Positions 23,271-32,003 of a stretch of DNA of 64,000 nt are shown piece after piece. The notes beneath the pieces are model-generated. The model made no database searches. It was not told the origin of the DNA and was given only the letters and a program-made list of their open reading frames with translations. A program made the translations under genes and the position numbers. Position 1 is the first letter of the stretch, and each line of letters begins with the position of its first letter. The stretch is taken from assembly GCF_001439845.1 (NCBI RefSeq), contig NZ_JYLO01000009.1:124001-188000 (forward strand), written 5' to 3'. The DNA is from Pseudomonas lactis. GTDB lineage: Bacteria > Pseudomonadota > Gammaproteobacteria > Pseudomonadales > Pseudomonadaceae.

Positions 23271-25405
23271 GGCTTGGCCTTTTGGGTTGGAGTGATCAGG
23301 GAGGGACGAGGCACGCTGATGTGTTCATCCTTGACCACCGGTCGCATGGCGATAAACACTTCTGCTTCCTCGCCCGGCTTGAGCCAGGCGCGCGGCCAGA
23401 CACTCACGGCCAGGGTTTGCGACGTACTGCATTCCTTTTCGTCGATACGCACATTGCGGTTGAACTGATTGCGCAGCACCACCACGGCTACGTTGTACTG
23501 CGGGCCGGCGTACCATTGGCTGCGCTCGGTGTTCAGCGCCAGCAGGCTGCGGGTGCTGCACAAGGTGTTCAACCCCAGGGGCATCGGCGCTACCTTGAAG
23601 GCTTTGGGCACTTGCCCGGTGACCAGGTGCGCCAGGGTACTGATAATGTCGCTGCGCTTGATCACTGGCTGGTGAGGGTCGGAGCGCCTGGCCAGGGGGG
23701 TAAGAGCGGCTTGCAATTCGACCTGGTCTGCCTGGGGCAGGTAGCGTGACGGGTCGGCCTGGTCGCCGATAACGCGTGGTGTGAGGATAAATAGACGTTC
23801 GCGCCGATTGTTCTGTCGTTCAGTCGAGGAAAACAACGCCTTGCCCAATAGAGGAATATCACCCAGCAGGGGTACCTTGCTGTGCTTGTCGGTGCTTTCG
23901 GTGACGTGGAAACCACCGACCACGAGCGAGCGTTTTTCGGCCATGATGGCTTGAGTGCTGACTTTGCCTCGGCGTACATCGAAGCTGCCGGGAGTAGGGT
24001 TGGCCTCTTCGAAGTTACCGTCCTCGATATCTACCAACAGCTGAATCTGATGGCCACCACGGCTCGTGATGACGCGGGGCACGACCTGGAAGCTGGTACC
24101 CACGGTGATCGGTAAAATCGTAGCGTTCTGCCGACCGCGAGTCAGGTATTGGGTCCGGTTGAAATCAATTACCGCAGGCTGGTTTTCCAGGGTCAGGACT
24201 GATGGATTGGACACCATGGTTGCCAGGCCCTTGGCTTCCAGCGCGCGTATCTCCGCGTCGAAACGACCGCGGTTTTCAATGGTCAGTTGAGCGTTGCCGG
24301 AAATCATGTTGGCTGCGCCACTGAAGCGACTGTTCTGAAAGCCCCATCTCACCCCGAACTCACGCAGTTGCGTGCGCTCGATGTCGAGGATGATTGCATC
24401 GATTTCCACCAGTTTGCGTGCCACGTCGAGTTGAGTGATCAGTTCGCGATACATGGCCTGCCGTTCCGGCACGTCATAAATCAGGATGGCGTTATTGCGC
24501 AAGTCGGCTTCGACGCGGATACGGGCTGGGCTGACCGGGGCCCGCGGTGTGATTGACATGCCCGTATCGGTCGAGCCGTTCAGCCCGGTTGTCGCGGTGG
24601 AGCCGAGCATTTGCCCCAGCAACGGGTTGCTCAAGCGTGGAACCACGGGCGTAATGAACGCGGGTTGGGTGATGGAGCGTTGAGCCTGTGCCGAAGACGT
24701 CGAGGTTGAGCGCGGTTCCAGAAGCCCTCGTAGCATGGTGGCTACACCGGGGATGGTGATTTTTTCGTTGCGGTATTCCATTTGGCGGTCCGCCGCGCTG
24801 GCGAACTTCAGTGGGTAGCTCAACACGCTCTGTTTTTCATCCGCGGAACGGCGCTGGCTGCTGAAACGCTTGATCTGTTCGATGTAAACTTTCGGGCCGG
24901 AGACCAGCACAACACCGTCTTCCGGCAACTCGCCCCAGCCGAAACGACTGTCGAGCAAGCCTATATCGGTCAGCGCTTGCTTGAGGTCCGCGATGGTCTC
25001 GGAAGAGACTTCCAGGCGTGCGGATTCTTGCTGGTCCAGGGTGCTGATATAAAGGGTGTTGTTGTACATGTACCATTGGAAGCGGTGCTCAACCCCCAGC
25101 CGGTCGAGCAATGACTGTGGCGTATTAGCGCGTATCTTGCCGTTGACGTTACCTTCGAGCAGCCCCTCGACCTGGAGCTGAGTACCAAATGTCTGGGCAA
25201 AATCTTCCAGCACTTCGCGCACTGGTTTGTGCTGGGCTTCATAAGCGTAGGCCGTGTTTTTCCATTCGGCAGGGATTGCTGCCAGCGCGCTATCCAGTGG
25301 CAGCAGCCACCCAGGCAGCATGATGAGCCAACACCAGGCGGCGCGGTGGGTCGAAGCAGGTACGTGAGGGCGCAAGCGTTTGTGCTTGTCTTTTTTGTCA
25401 GGCAT
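23267..25405 (-). CDS. hrcC: Type III outer-membrane secretin HrcC (SctC)
   Basis: A 712-residue secretin. After a signal peptide (LIMLPGWLLPLDSALA) come N-domains (about 55-300; EDFAQTFGTQLQVEG, NNTLYISTL) and the C-terminal secretin domain (about 430-600) with VEIDAIILDIERTQLREFGVRWGF, GGFHVTESTDKHSKVPLLGDIPLLGKALF and ERLFILTPRVI. It forms the outer-membrane ring. The start at 25405 (MPDKKDKHKRL) was preferred over an upstream one at 25579 because the longer form would overlap hrpG entirely. It overlaps hrpT by 4 bases. Confidence 0.94.
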   Translation of the reverse strand: MPDKKDKHKRLRPHVPASTHRAAWCWLIMLPGWLLPLDSALAAIPAEWKNTAYAYEAQHKPVREVLEDFAQTFGTQLQVEGLLEGNVNGKIRANTPQSLLDRLGVEHRFQWYMYNNTLYISTLDQQESARLEVSSETIADLKQALTDIGLLDSRFGWGELPEDGVVLVSGPKVYIEQIKRFSSQRRSADEKQSVLSYPLKFASAADRQMEYRNEKITIPGVATMLRGLLEPRSTSTSSAQAQRSITQPAFITPVVPRLSNPLLGQMLGSTATTGLNGSTDTGMSITPRAPVSPARIRVEADLRNNAILIYDVPERQAMYRELITQLDVARKLVEIDAIILDIERTQLREFGVRWGFQNSRFSGAANMISGNAQLTIENRGRFDAEIRALEAKGLATMVSNPSVLTLENQPAVIDFNRTQYLTRGRQNATILPITVGTSFQVVPRVITSRGGHQIQLLVDIEDGNFEEANPTPGSFDVRRGKVSTQAIMAEKRSLVVGGFHVTESTDKHSKVPLLGDIPLLGKALFSSTERQNNRRERLFILTPRVIGDQADPSRYLPQADQVELQAALTPLARRSDPHQPVIKRSDIISTLAHLVTGQVPKAFKVAPMPLGLNTLCSTRSLLALNTERSQWYAGPQYNVAVVVLRNQFNRNVRIDEKECSTSQTLAVSVWPRAWLKPGEEAEVFIAMRPVVKDEHISVPRPSLITPTQKAKP

Positions 25406-25419
25406 GGGAAAGTCTCTGA

Positions 25420-25824
25420 TTAGTGCGGTATCGAGCGCAGCGACGTGGGTATGAATGTGCGTACAGACCGCGCCTGGCGCGCGACGATGGCACGCCAGGT
25501 ATCGCGTTGGTTGAGAAGGGATTCGAGACACTTCGCCAGCTGTTCGCCGTTCCCCATCGCCACACATTGAATAAGCCAAAGCGCACCGGTGGACGGCGCT
25601 AATGCAACTGCGCCGTGAAAATAGCTCAGGCTGGGGCCTCCCAGACGCATCCAGGTGCGCAGATGGGCTTTGTCTTCGCCCGCTTTGGTCAACTGGACCT
25701 TTACCAGCAGTCTGTTCGAAACGCGTTGAACGATGATTTCGTCTTCGTTCTCAAACAAAGTGAGCTGCTCTTCGTGGCCATTCAGCCAACTGGTAAGGAG
25801 TGCTCGCAACTTACTGCACGCCAT
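25420..25824 (-). CDS. hrpG: Type III chaperone-like regulator HrpG
   Basis: A 134-residue acidic/neutral protein with the length and position of HrpG between hrpF and hrcC. The fold looks like class I secretion chaperones: an N-terminal helix (LRALLTSWLN), beta strands and a C-terminal helix (GEQLAKCLESLLNQRDTWRAIVARQ). In P. syringae HrpG binds HrpV and frees HrpS, raising hrpL expression. This HrpG is unrelated to the response regulator of the same name in Xanthomonas. It overlaps hrpF by 14 bases. Confidence 0.78.
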   Translation of the reverse strand: MACSKLRALLTSWLNGHEEQLTLFENEDEIIVQRVSNRLLVKVQLTKAGEDKAHLRTWMRLGGPSLSYFHGAVALAPSTGALWLIQCVAMGNGEQLAKCLESLLNQRDTWRAIVARQARSVRTFIPTSLRSIPH

Positions 25825-26029
25825 CCAGCGCTGTTTTGAGCAGCGTATGCCTGGAGCGCGTATGTTCGTTTAGCGCGATGATAGAGAGCTTTTGTTGTTT
25901 CATGAGGTCGCCGAAGTATTCGATATCCGCATCGAGCGCAATCGGATCTTTATAGGCTGTATTGACTCGCTTGATATCAGCCTGAACTTGCTTCAGTAGA
26001 TGGTTTTTCAGGTTTCCGTGAAAGTCCAT
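25811..26029 (-). CDS. hrpF: Small type III assembly protein HrpF
   Basis: A 72-residue helical protein (MDFHGNLKNHLLKQVQADIKRVNT...) matching P. syringae HrpF in size and place as first gene of the hrpF-hrcC operon. The start at 26029 follows GGAG at eight bases; a longer frame to 26086 would begin inside the Hrp box. HrpF is needed for pilus formation and secretion in P. syringae and behaves like a small chaperone or assembly factor. Function here is inferred from context. Confidence 0.8.
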   Translation of the reverse strand: MDFHGNLKNHLLKQVQADIKRVNTAYKDPIALDADIEYFGDLMKQQKLSIIALNEHTRSRHTLLKTALDGVQ

Positions 26030-26055
26030 GATTTTTACTCCAGATGTGTCTGAAC

Positions 26056-26084
26056 TGTGTGGCGGGTTGTTTGCCACCAGTTCC
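26056..26084 (-). promoter_or_regulatory. Hrp box of the hrpF operon
   Basis: Minus strand GGAACT, 16 bases, CCACACA. It differs from the consensus only in the sixth base of the -35 part. It lies in the 103-bp gap between hrpE and hrpF, 27 bp before the hrpF start, so hrpF-hrpG-hrcC-hrpT-hrpV can be transcribed separately by HrpL. Confidence 0.88.
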
Positions 26085-26132
26085 ATCGGCAGACATTTTT
26101 TTAAAGATATCGCCTGCCTCTACCGCTATGTC

Positions 26133-26705
26133 CTACTCGCCTGTAAACAATATTTCTCGCATCGAGGCCCAGTCGATACGAAAATCGCCTTCATCTGTTT
26201 CCAGTAGCAGTGATTGAGGTTTGATCTGGTCATCGGGGCGAAGCTTCCAGGGTGTAGAGCCCAACCGGGCCAAGGCTTGGGCTATCTGCTCATGCTCGTG
26301 CGGGTGGCAAACCAAGGTTGCCTTGATAGGTGGAATTTGCGTCGCTACCAACTGTTTGACCAATGCCGAAAGACGCTTTGGGGGCGGCACCTCTTCCAAC
26401 AGGCAGTGGAAGGCTCGGCTGGCAATGGATGTTGCGTAGTGTTCGAGGCTGTCACACATTGTCTGGCGTTGGCGCTCCCACGCGCTGAGTTGCGCATGGG
26501 CACGTGACCAGAAGTCGAGGCGGGCCTGCTCGAGCATTTCTTCGCGATGCTCAGCCGCCTGGCGCAGCAACTCTTCAGCTTGGGCCTGTGCGCTACCCAG
26601 CAACTGCGCGGACTGAACGCACTCGGCGAGCATCTCCCGGGTAATCAATACTTTTGGCTGCCCGCAAGCGCCGTTGTGCAATTCGATTTTGCGTAGGGTC
26701 AACAT
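26133..26705 (-). CDS. hrpE: Type III ATPase regulator HrpE (SctL)
   Basis: A 190-residue protein of the SctL/FliH family. A long helical middle (about 35-110: SAQLLGSAQAQAEELLRQAAEHREEMLEQARLDFWSRAHAQL) is followed by the C-terminal domain that holds the ATPase (VCHPHEHEQIAQAL...LLETDEGDFRIDWASMREIL). The start MLTLRKIEL at 26705 was chosen since the longer upstream frame overlaps hrpD. Last gene of the hrpA-like/hrpB/hrcJ/hrpD/hrpE operon. Confidence 0.88.
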   Translation of the reverse strand: MLTLRKIELHNGACGQPKVLITREMLAECVQSAQLLGSAQAQAEELLRQAAEHREEMLEQARLDFWSRAHAQLSAWERQRQTMCDSLEHYATSIASRAFHCLLEEVPPPKRLSALVKQLVATQIPPIKATLVCHPHEHEQIAQALARLGSTPWKLRPDDQIKPQSLLLETDEGDFRIDWASMREILFTGE

Positions 26706-26730
26706 AGACAATTGCTCTGGCTTGTTGCAG

Positions 26731-27273
26731 TTAACGACGAGTTGTTTCGCTGCCCGTTGCTTCGATACGCCAGACAATCGCCTGCCACAGCGTATTGAGC
26801 CGGCCATGCGCGTCGTCGAGTGGCAGGTGAGTGGTTTCAAGCGCCTGCACCCGGTCAGGGGGCAAGCGCAGCCGAAGACGTTGCCAGACAGCAGGCTCAA
26901 CCCAGGCCCTCAGCAATTGCAGTGGATCATTCTCCGGCTGCAACAGCGCGTCAGGGTGCAGCGCCTTGGCAAGGCGCTCACACCACTTGCGGTGTTCATC
27001 GTACAAGGGGCTGTCGACGTTGGGATGGCACGTAAGCTCCAGTAGCGCTATCGCCAGATCGAACTGCTCCCGTGAAGCCAGGGCCAAACCAAGCACCGTT
27101 GCACGGGGAGGGGGAGGCAGGCACGGCTCGATGCCCAACGCTGCACACGCCAGCGCGGGTTGGCTACGACACAAGGCGGGTAATGCATGGTAAGCCTGAG
27201 CGCTGGTCGCATCCGGGTGCGAAAACTGCCACGGACTGGCCCACCATTGGGCCCAGGCCAGATGATCAATCAT
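26731..27273 (-). CDS. hrpD: Type III accessory sorting-platform protein HrpD (SctK-like)
   Basis: A 180-residue protein between hrcJ and hrpE, the place of HrpD/SctK. It is Leu/Trp/Pro-rich with HPDALLQPENDPLQLLRAWVEPAVWQRLRLRLPPDRVQALE. SctK proteins link the SctD ring to the SctQ pods. Sequence conservation in this family is low, so the call rests on position and size. It overlaps hrcJ by 8 bases. Confidence 0.78.
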   Translation of the reverse strand: MIDHLAWAQWWASPWQFSHPDATSAQAYHALPALCRSQPALACAALGIEPCLPPPPRATVLGLALASREQFDLAIALLELTCHPNVDSPLYDEHRKWCERLAKALHPDALLQPENDPLQLLRAWVEPAVWQRLRLRLPPDRVQALETTHLPLDDAHGRLNTLWQAIVWRIEATGSETTRR

Positions 27274-28054
27274 TCGGTAGATGCGCTGGGGCGACAGGTT
27301 CCTGCCTTGATCGTTGGCCTCGTATGCGCCAGAACAGCGCAGCGACGAGCGTCAGTATCGCGCCGATAACCAACAAGCTGACAGTGGTACGCCAAAAACC
27401 GATGTCTTCCTCGGGGACCAGGAACGGACCGAAATAGCTCAGGCGTTGCTGCTCTTGGTAAGCCGCTGCCGGCACAAAAACCACCGTGAGCTTCTGCGCG
27501 TTATCCAATGCAGTGGTCATGCCGGGAATACTACTGGATACCATCCTGCGTACGCGCGCCCGGATGCTGTCGGGCTCCAGTCGCGGGTCGTGCTTGATGA
27601 ACACCGAGGCGGAGGCGGGTTGGACGGGTTCACCGGGAGACACGCGTTCGGGCAGCACCACGTGTACACGAGCGACGATGACGCCATCGATGTTTGACAG
27701 CGTAGCCTCCAACTCCTGGGACAGGGCGTAGATATACCGGGCACGCTCTTCCAACGGGGTAGAGATGACACCCTCCTTGCGGAAGGTGTCACCCATCGTG
27801 GCACGGGCGACCTTGGGTAATCCGACCGCTTCCAGTGTGCGAACGGCGCGGCTGATATCGGCTGCATTGACACGCACCACGACGCCGTCCTTGGCAGGTA
27901 CTTTCTGCGCGCGTATGTGTTTGTCAGCCAGTTCCGCGATGACCTCATTGGCATCCTGCTCGGAGAGCTGGCGATGCAGTTCGACACTTTCGCCGCAGCC
28001 GCCCAGTATCAGCGTCAGCGAGAAAACTAATCCGATGGATAGAAAACGAATCAT
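27266..28054 (-). CDS. hrcJ: Type III inner-ring lipoprotein HrcJ (SctJ)
   Basis: A 262-residue lipoprotein with signal and lipobox (ILGGC), the SctJ/FliF core ELHRQLSEQDANEVIAELADKHIRAQKVPAKDGVVVRVN, LERSRYIYALSQELEATLSNIDGVIVARVHVVLPE-like segment and a C-terminal membrane helix (TVSLLVIGAILTLVAALFW). Twenty-four copies form the inner MS-like ring together with HrpQ. Intact and of normal length. Confidence 0.95.
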   Translation of the reverse strand: MIRFLSIGLVFSLTLILGGCGESVELHRQLSEQDANEVIAELADKHIRAQKVPAKDGVVVRVNAADISRAVRTLEAVGLPKVARATMGDTFRKEGVISTPLEERARYIYALSQELEATLSNIDGVIVARVHVVLPERVSPGEPVQPASASVFIKHDPRLEPDSIRARVRRMVSSSIPGMTTALDNAQKLTVVFVPAAAYQEQQRLSYFGPFLVPEEDIGFWRTTVSLLVIGAILTLVAALFWRIRGQRSRQEPVAPAHLPND

Positions 28055-28060
28055 TTTTTC

Positions 28061-28423
28061 CTACTGTAGGTTACTGACTTTTTCTAGGCATTGCGCGCCC
28101 TTGCCGACGCACTTCACTAGGGTTTGGGTCAGCAGTACGGAGTCTGAAAGATGAGAGGCATAGTTGACCCGACTTTTCTCTTTGAACTCATTGTTGAAGT
28201 CCTTGAGGCCTCGACTCATGCCATTTTTCGCTTTGTCCAAATGCTGCAAAGCGTCGGTCAGGGCATTCGATGATGACGTGGCGGTAGCCCGTTGCATCGA
28301 GGGTTCCAATAACGAGCTGAAAAAGTTTACATCTTCGCCGTGGTGCGTAGGTTGGGCAGGGGGCCTGCGGGCTGTGAGGCCGTTCTGATATTCGCGTAAT
28401 ACATCGAATTCTTTTATCTGCAT
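28061..28423 (-). CDS. hrpB: Type III inner-rod protein HrpB (SctI-like)
   Basis: A 120-residue protein directly upstream of hrcJ, the position of P. syringae HrpB, an exported rod subunit. The C-terminal half is helical (MSRGLKDFNNEFKEKSRVNYASHLSDSVLLTQTLVKCVGKGAQCLEKVSNLQ), as needed for a rod; the N-terminal half is polar and disordered-looking. Family identity is inferred from position, size and C-terminal pattern. Confidence 0.78.
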   Translation of the reverse strand: MQIKEFDVLREYQNGLTARRPPAQPTHHGEDVNFFSSLLEPSMQRATATSSSNALTDALQHLDKAKNGMSRGLKDFNNEFKEKSRVNYASHLSDSVLLTQTLVKCVGKGAQCLEKVSNLQ

Positions 28424-28473
28424 ATAGACCTCTTGGGGAACCGCCCTTTGGTGACAAAGAGCGGTAATGCTAT

Positions 28474-28656
28474 TTAGCGTATCGCGTCGATGTTCTTTTT
28501 CTGCTCAGTGATCTTGAAGGCCTCAATACTGTCCTTCAGGGATTGGCGAGCCGCTTCTTTCCTTTCTTGTTTAAGGTCTTCGTTTTCGCCGCCGCCGCCG
28601 CCGAAGCTTTGGACAGGGGGTTGATAGGTTTGTGCGTTAACGCTAGAAGTACTCAT
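28474..28656 (-). CDS. Small protein in the hrpA position: candidate type III pilin/needle subunit
   Basis: A 60-residue protein that begins MSTSSVNAQ, has a Gly5 stretch and then a charged helix (EDLKQERKEAARQSLKDSIEAFKITEQKKNIDAIR). It is the first gene after the Hrp box at 28754-28781, where P. syringae has hrpA encoding the pilus subunit of about 113 residues. Size resembles short HrpA pilins of Erwinia and needle proteins. No harpin gene (hrpZ) follows. The start at 28656 was chosen because an upstream one at 28725 gives a poor leader. Pilin function is inference from location and shape. Confidence 0.6.
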   Translation of the reverse strand: MSTSSVNAQTYQPPVQSFGGGGGENEDLKQERKEAARQSLKDSIEAFKITEQKKNIDAIR

Positions 28657-28753
28657 AGTGACACTCCAATATCTAAGAAATGATGTCTGAGTCTTGATAT
28701 ATAGTTGCAATATTTTTGCTTCCAATAGGCACTAAATATATCAGGCTCATCCT

Positions 28754-28781
28754 TATGTGGTTCCGGAGCGAATATGGTTCC
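28754..28781 (-). promoter_or_regulatory. Hrp box of the hrpA-like/hrpB/hrcJ/hrpD/hrpE operon
   Basis: Minus strand GGAACC, 15 bases, CCACATA, an exact consensus match with the shorter spacer. It lies in the 185-bp gap between the activator gene and the hrpA-like gene and gives a leader of about 90 nt. Confidence 0.9.
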
Positions 28782-28841
28782 AGCTTTTACTTGAAGGGTG
28801 TGTCTGGAAATTTCTTCGGTGGCTGTGGACTGCGCTGCGGG

Positions 28842-29759
28842 CTACTGTATGTCTAGTTGTTTCATGCGATAGTAAAGCGTTCTCTTCGCCATCCCCAACT
28901 CTGCAGCCACGTCGTCCACACAATAGGTATGACGACGCAACGACTCTTCAATCAGAGCTTTCTCGATTTGTTGCAGGCGTTCTTTCAGGTTGATTGGCTC
29001 GTTTGTAACGTTCGAGGGTGAGCTTGATAACGGCACCAGGCCCAGCACAAAACGTTTGGCAGTGGAGCGCAGCTCACGCACATTCCCCAGCCAAGGGTGG
29101 CACAGCAACTGTTGGACCAGCTCGCTGCACAGGTTTGGGGCGAGACACTTATAGTGCTCGGCTTCCTCTTGAATCATATTCAGGAACAACGGGACGATTC
29201 GGTCACGGCGATTGCGCAGCGGAGGCAGATTGATATTTACGACGTTAAGGCGGAAATACAGGTCGCGCCTGAACCTTCCCTGCTCGACCATCTCATGCAG
29301 GGATTGCTGCGCAGAGGCGATGACTCGCATGTCTACCGGGATAAACCGGGTTGAGCCCAGCCGTTCCACACCCCTTGATTCCAGTACCCGTAGCAGTTTG
29401 GCTTGCATGGAGAGCGGCATACTGTCGATTTCATCCAGATACAAGGTACCCAGATGGGCGGCTTCGATAAAACCCGCACGTGATTGCACTGCTCCGGTAT
29501 AGGCGCCGCTGTTGACGCCGAACAGTTGGCTCTCTGCGAGGCTTTCCGGGATGGCGGCGCAGTTCACGGCGACAAAATGACCTCGTCGTCCCGACAAACG
29601 ATGGATCCGTTGGGCCAAGGTATCCTTGCCCGTCCCCGTCTCTCCTAATAATAAAATGTCGATATCGAGCGCCGCAGTACTCTTGAGCGTATGCTCGATG
29701 TCCAAGGCTTCAACAGAGGGGAGGTATGTCTCATTTGTTATTTTGTAAGAGGCTGACAT
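28842..29759 (-). CDS. rspR: Sigma-54 enhancer-binding protein of the HrpR/HrpS/RspR type
   Basis: A 305-residue AAA+ activator with no receiver domain. Walker A is GETGTGKD (39-46), the sigma-54 contact loop is GAYTGA (85-90; the usual form is GAFTGA), Walker B is TLYLDEID (105-112), and a Fis-type helix-turn-helix closes the protein (about 275-302: CVDDVAAELGMAKRTLYYRMKQ). P. syringae has two such proteins, HrpR and HrpS, acting together; here only one is present. It should drive the sigma-54 promoter of hrpL at the far end of the cluster and be the target of HrpV. Confidence 0.92.
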   Translation of the reverse strand: MSASYKITNETYLPSVEALDIEHTLKSTAALDIDILLLGETGTGKDTLAQRIHRLSGRRGHFVAVNCAAIPESLAESQLFGVNSGAYTGAVQSRAGFIEAAHLGTLYLDEIDSMPLSMQAKLLRVLESRGVERLGSTRFIPVDMRVIASAQQSLHEMVEQGRFRRDLYFRLNVVNINLPPLRNRRDRIVPLFLNMIQEEAEHYKCLAPNLCSELVQQLLCHPWLGNVRELRSTAKRFVLGLVPLSSSPSNVTNEPINLKERLQQIEKALIEESLRRHTYCVDDVAAELGMAKRTLYYRMKQLDIQ

Positions 29760-30129
29760 AGTCCGGGTACTCCACTATCGCTATCACTTCACTGTTGATA
29801 GAACGCTGTTGGCGTACGGCCAGTAGAACGCAAATAATCAAAAATGTCATCGTGGCTGTGAGTATGAAAATGCTGCGGGAGAATGTGTGAAAGATTAACT
29901 ATGTCAGCGCGCTGTATTATTCAAGTGCTTTAGTGTCGGTTATTGAGCGTTTAGTGTAGGAGAAGACTTAAGGGTTGAGGGATTCATCGTTCAAATGGAT
30001 CGCCGGATCTGGATGATTAAGGTTTCTATGTAGAGGGACTTTAGTTGAGTGGTAGATAGAAATAGGAGGCAACAAAAAACCGACGCAATGCGTCGGTTTC
30101 TTGTATAGGGCAGGGTGTTCAGCTAACGC
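29760..30129. other. Intergenic region upstream of the activator gene
   Basis: These 370 bases are clearly AT-richer than the flanks. I see no coding frame. The stretch holds the rspR promoter region (no clear box found), a short direct repeat (TTTAGTGT at about 29929 and 29950), and the terminator of ychF at 30074-30102. It is the right-hand border of the type III cluster. Confidence 0.6.
30074..30102 (-). terminator. Rho-independent terminator of ychF
   Basis: Minus strand AAACCGACGC - AT - GCGTCGGTTT followed by a T run, placed 28 bases past the ychF stop. Confidence 0.9.
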
Positions 30130-31230
<1,101 letters not shown>

Positions 31231-31251
31231 GGTGTTTCCCCTCGGTAAGAG

Positions 31252-31836
31252 TCAGGCCTTCTGGCTGTGCAGGTTTTTCATCGCACGGTTCCATTCACCG
31301 GCGAAGATATCCGGCAGCACGCCGAGGGCAAAATCGATGCTGGCATCGAGTTTTTCCTGTTCGGCGCGTGGCGCACGACCCAGGACGAAATTTGAAACCA
31401 TACTGGCAACGCCTGGGTGGCCAATGCCGAGCCGCAGACGGTAAAAATTATTTTGATTGCCCAACTGCGCGATGATGTCGCGCAGGCCATTGTGCCCACC
31501 ATGCCCGCCGCCGAGCTTGAGCTTGGCTACACCGGGTGGCAGGTCCAGTTCGTCATGGGCCACCAGGATTTCTTCGGGTTTGATCCGGAAGAAGCCCGCA
31601 AGCGCCGCGACAGCCTGGCCGCTGCGGTTCATGTAGGTGGTGGGAATCAGTAGACGAACATCCTGACCTTGGTGCGAGAAGCGCCCGGTCAGGCCAAAAT
31701 ATTTGCGATCGGCCACCAGATTGGTGCCTTGGGCGTGGGCGATGCGCTCAACAAAAAGGGCCCCCGCGTTATGCCGGGTCTGTTCGTATTCGGCGCCTGG
31801 ATTTCCCAGGCCAACGATCAGTTTAATGGCAGTCAC
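31252..31836 (-). CDS. pth: Peptidyl-tRNA hydrolase
   Basis: A 194-residue enzyme that releases tRNA from aborted peptidyl-tRNAs. Catalytic motifs are GLGNPGAEYEQTRHNAG (N12, H22), YMNRSGQAV and HDELDLPPGVAKLKLGGGHGGHNGLRDI. A GTG at 31836 was chosen as start because relatives begin MTAIKLIVGLGN; a longer frame reaching 31905 adds residues without similarity. It is followed by ychF and preceded by rplY. Confidence 0.95.
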   Translation of the reverse strand: MTAIKLIVGLGNPGAEYEQTRHNAGALFVERIAHAQGTNLVADRKYFGLTGRFSHQGQDVRLLIPTTYMNRSGQAVAALAGFFRIKPEEILVAHDELDLPPGVAKLKLGGGHGGHNGLRDIIAQLGNQNNFYRLRLGIGHPGVASMVSNFVLGRAPRAEQEKLDASIDFALGVLPDIFAGEWNRAMKNLHSQKA

Positions 31837-32003
31837 GACAGGGGCCCTTCCTTTGGAGTTGTGGATAACATCGCCGTACCCAGGTGCGGCGAAAGTGGAC
31901 GACACTACATCATTTACTCAAGAGTAAACGCCGCGTTATCGCCCGCTTTCTCGCTACGTTTCGGTCCGCGATGTTTCCTCAAGCTCCGGCAATACAGAGT
32001 GAA

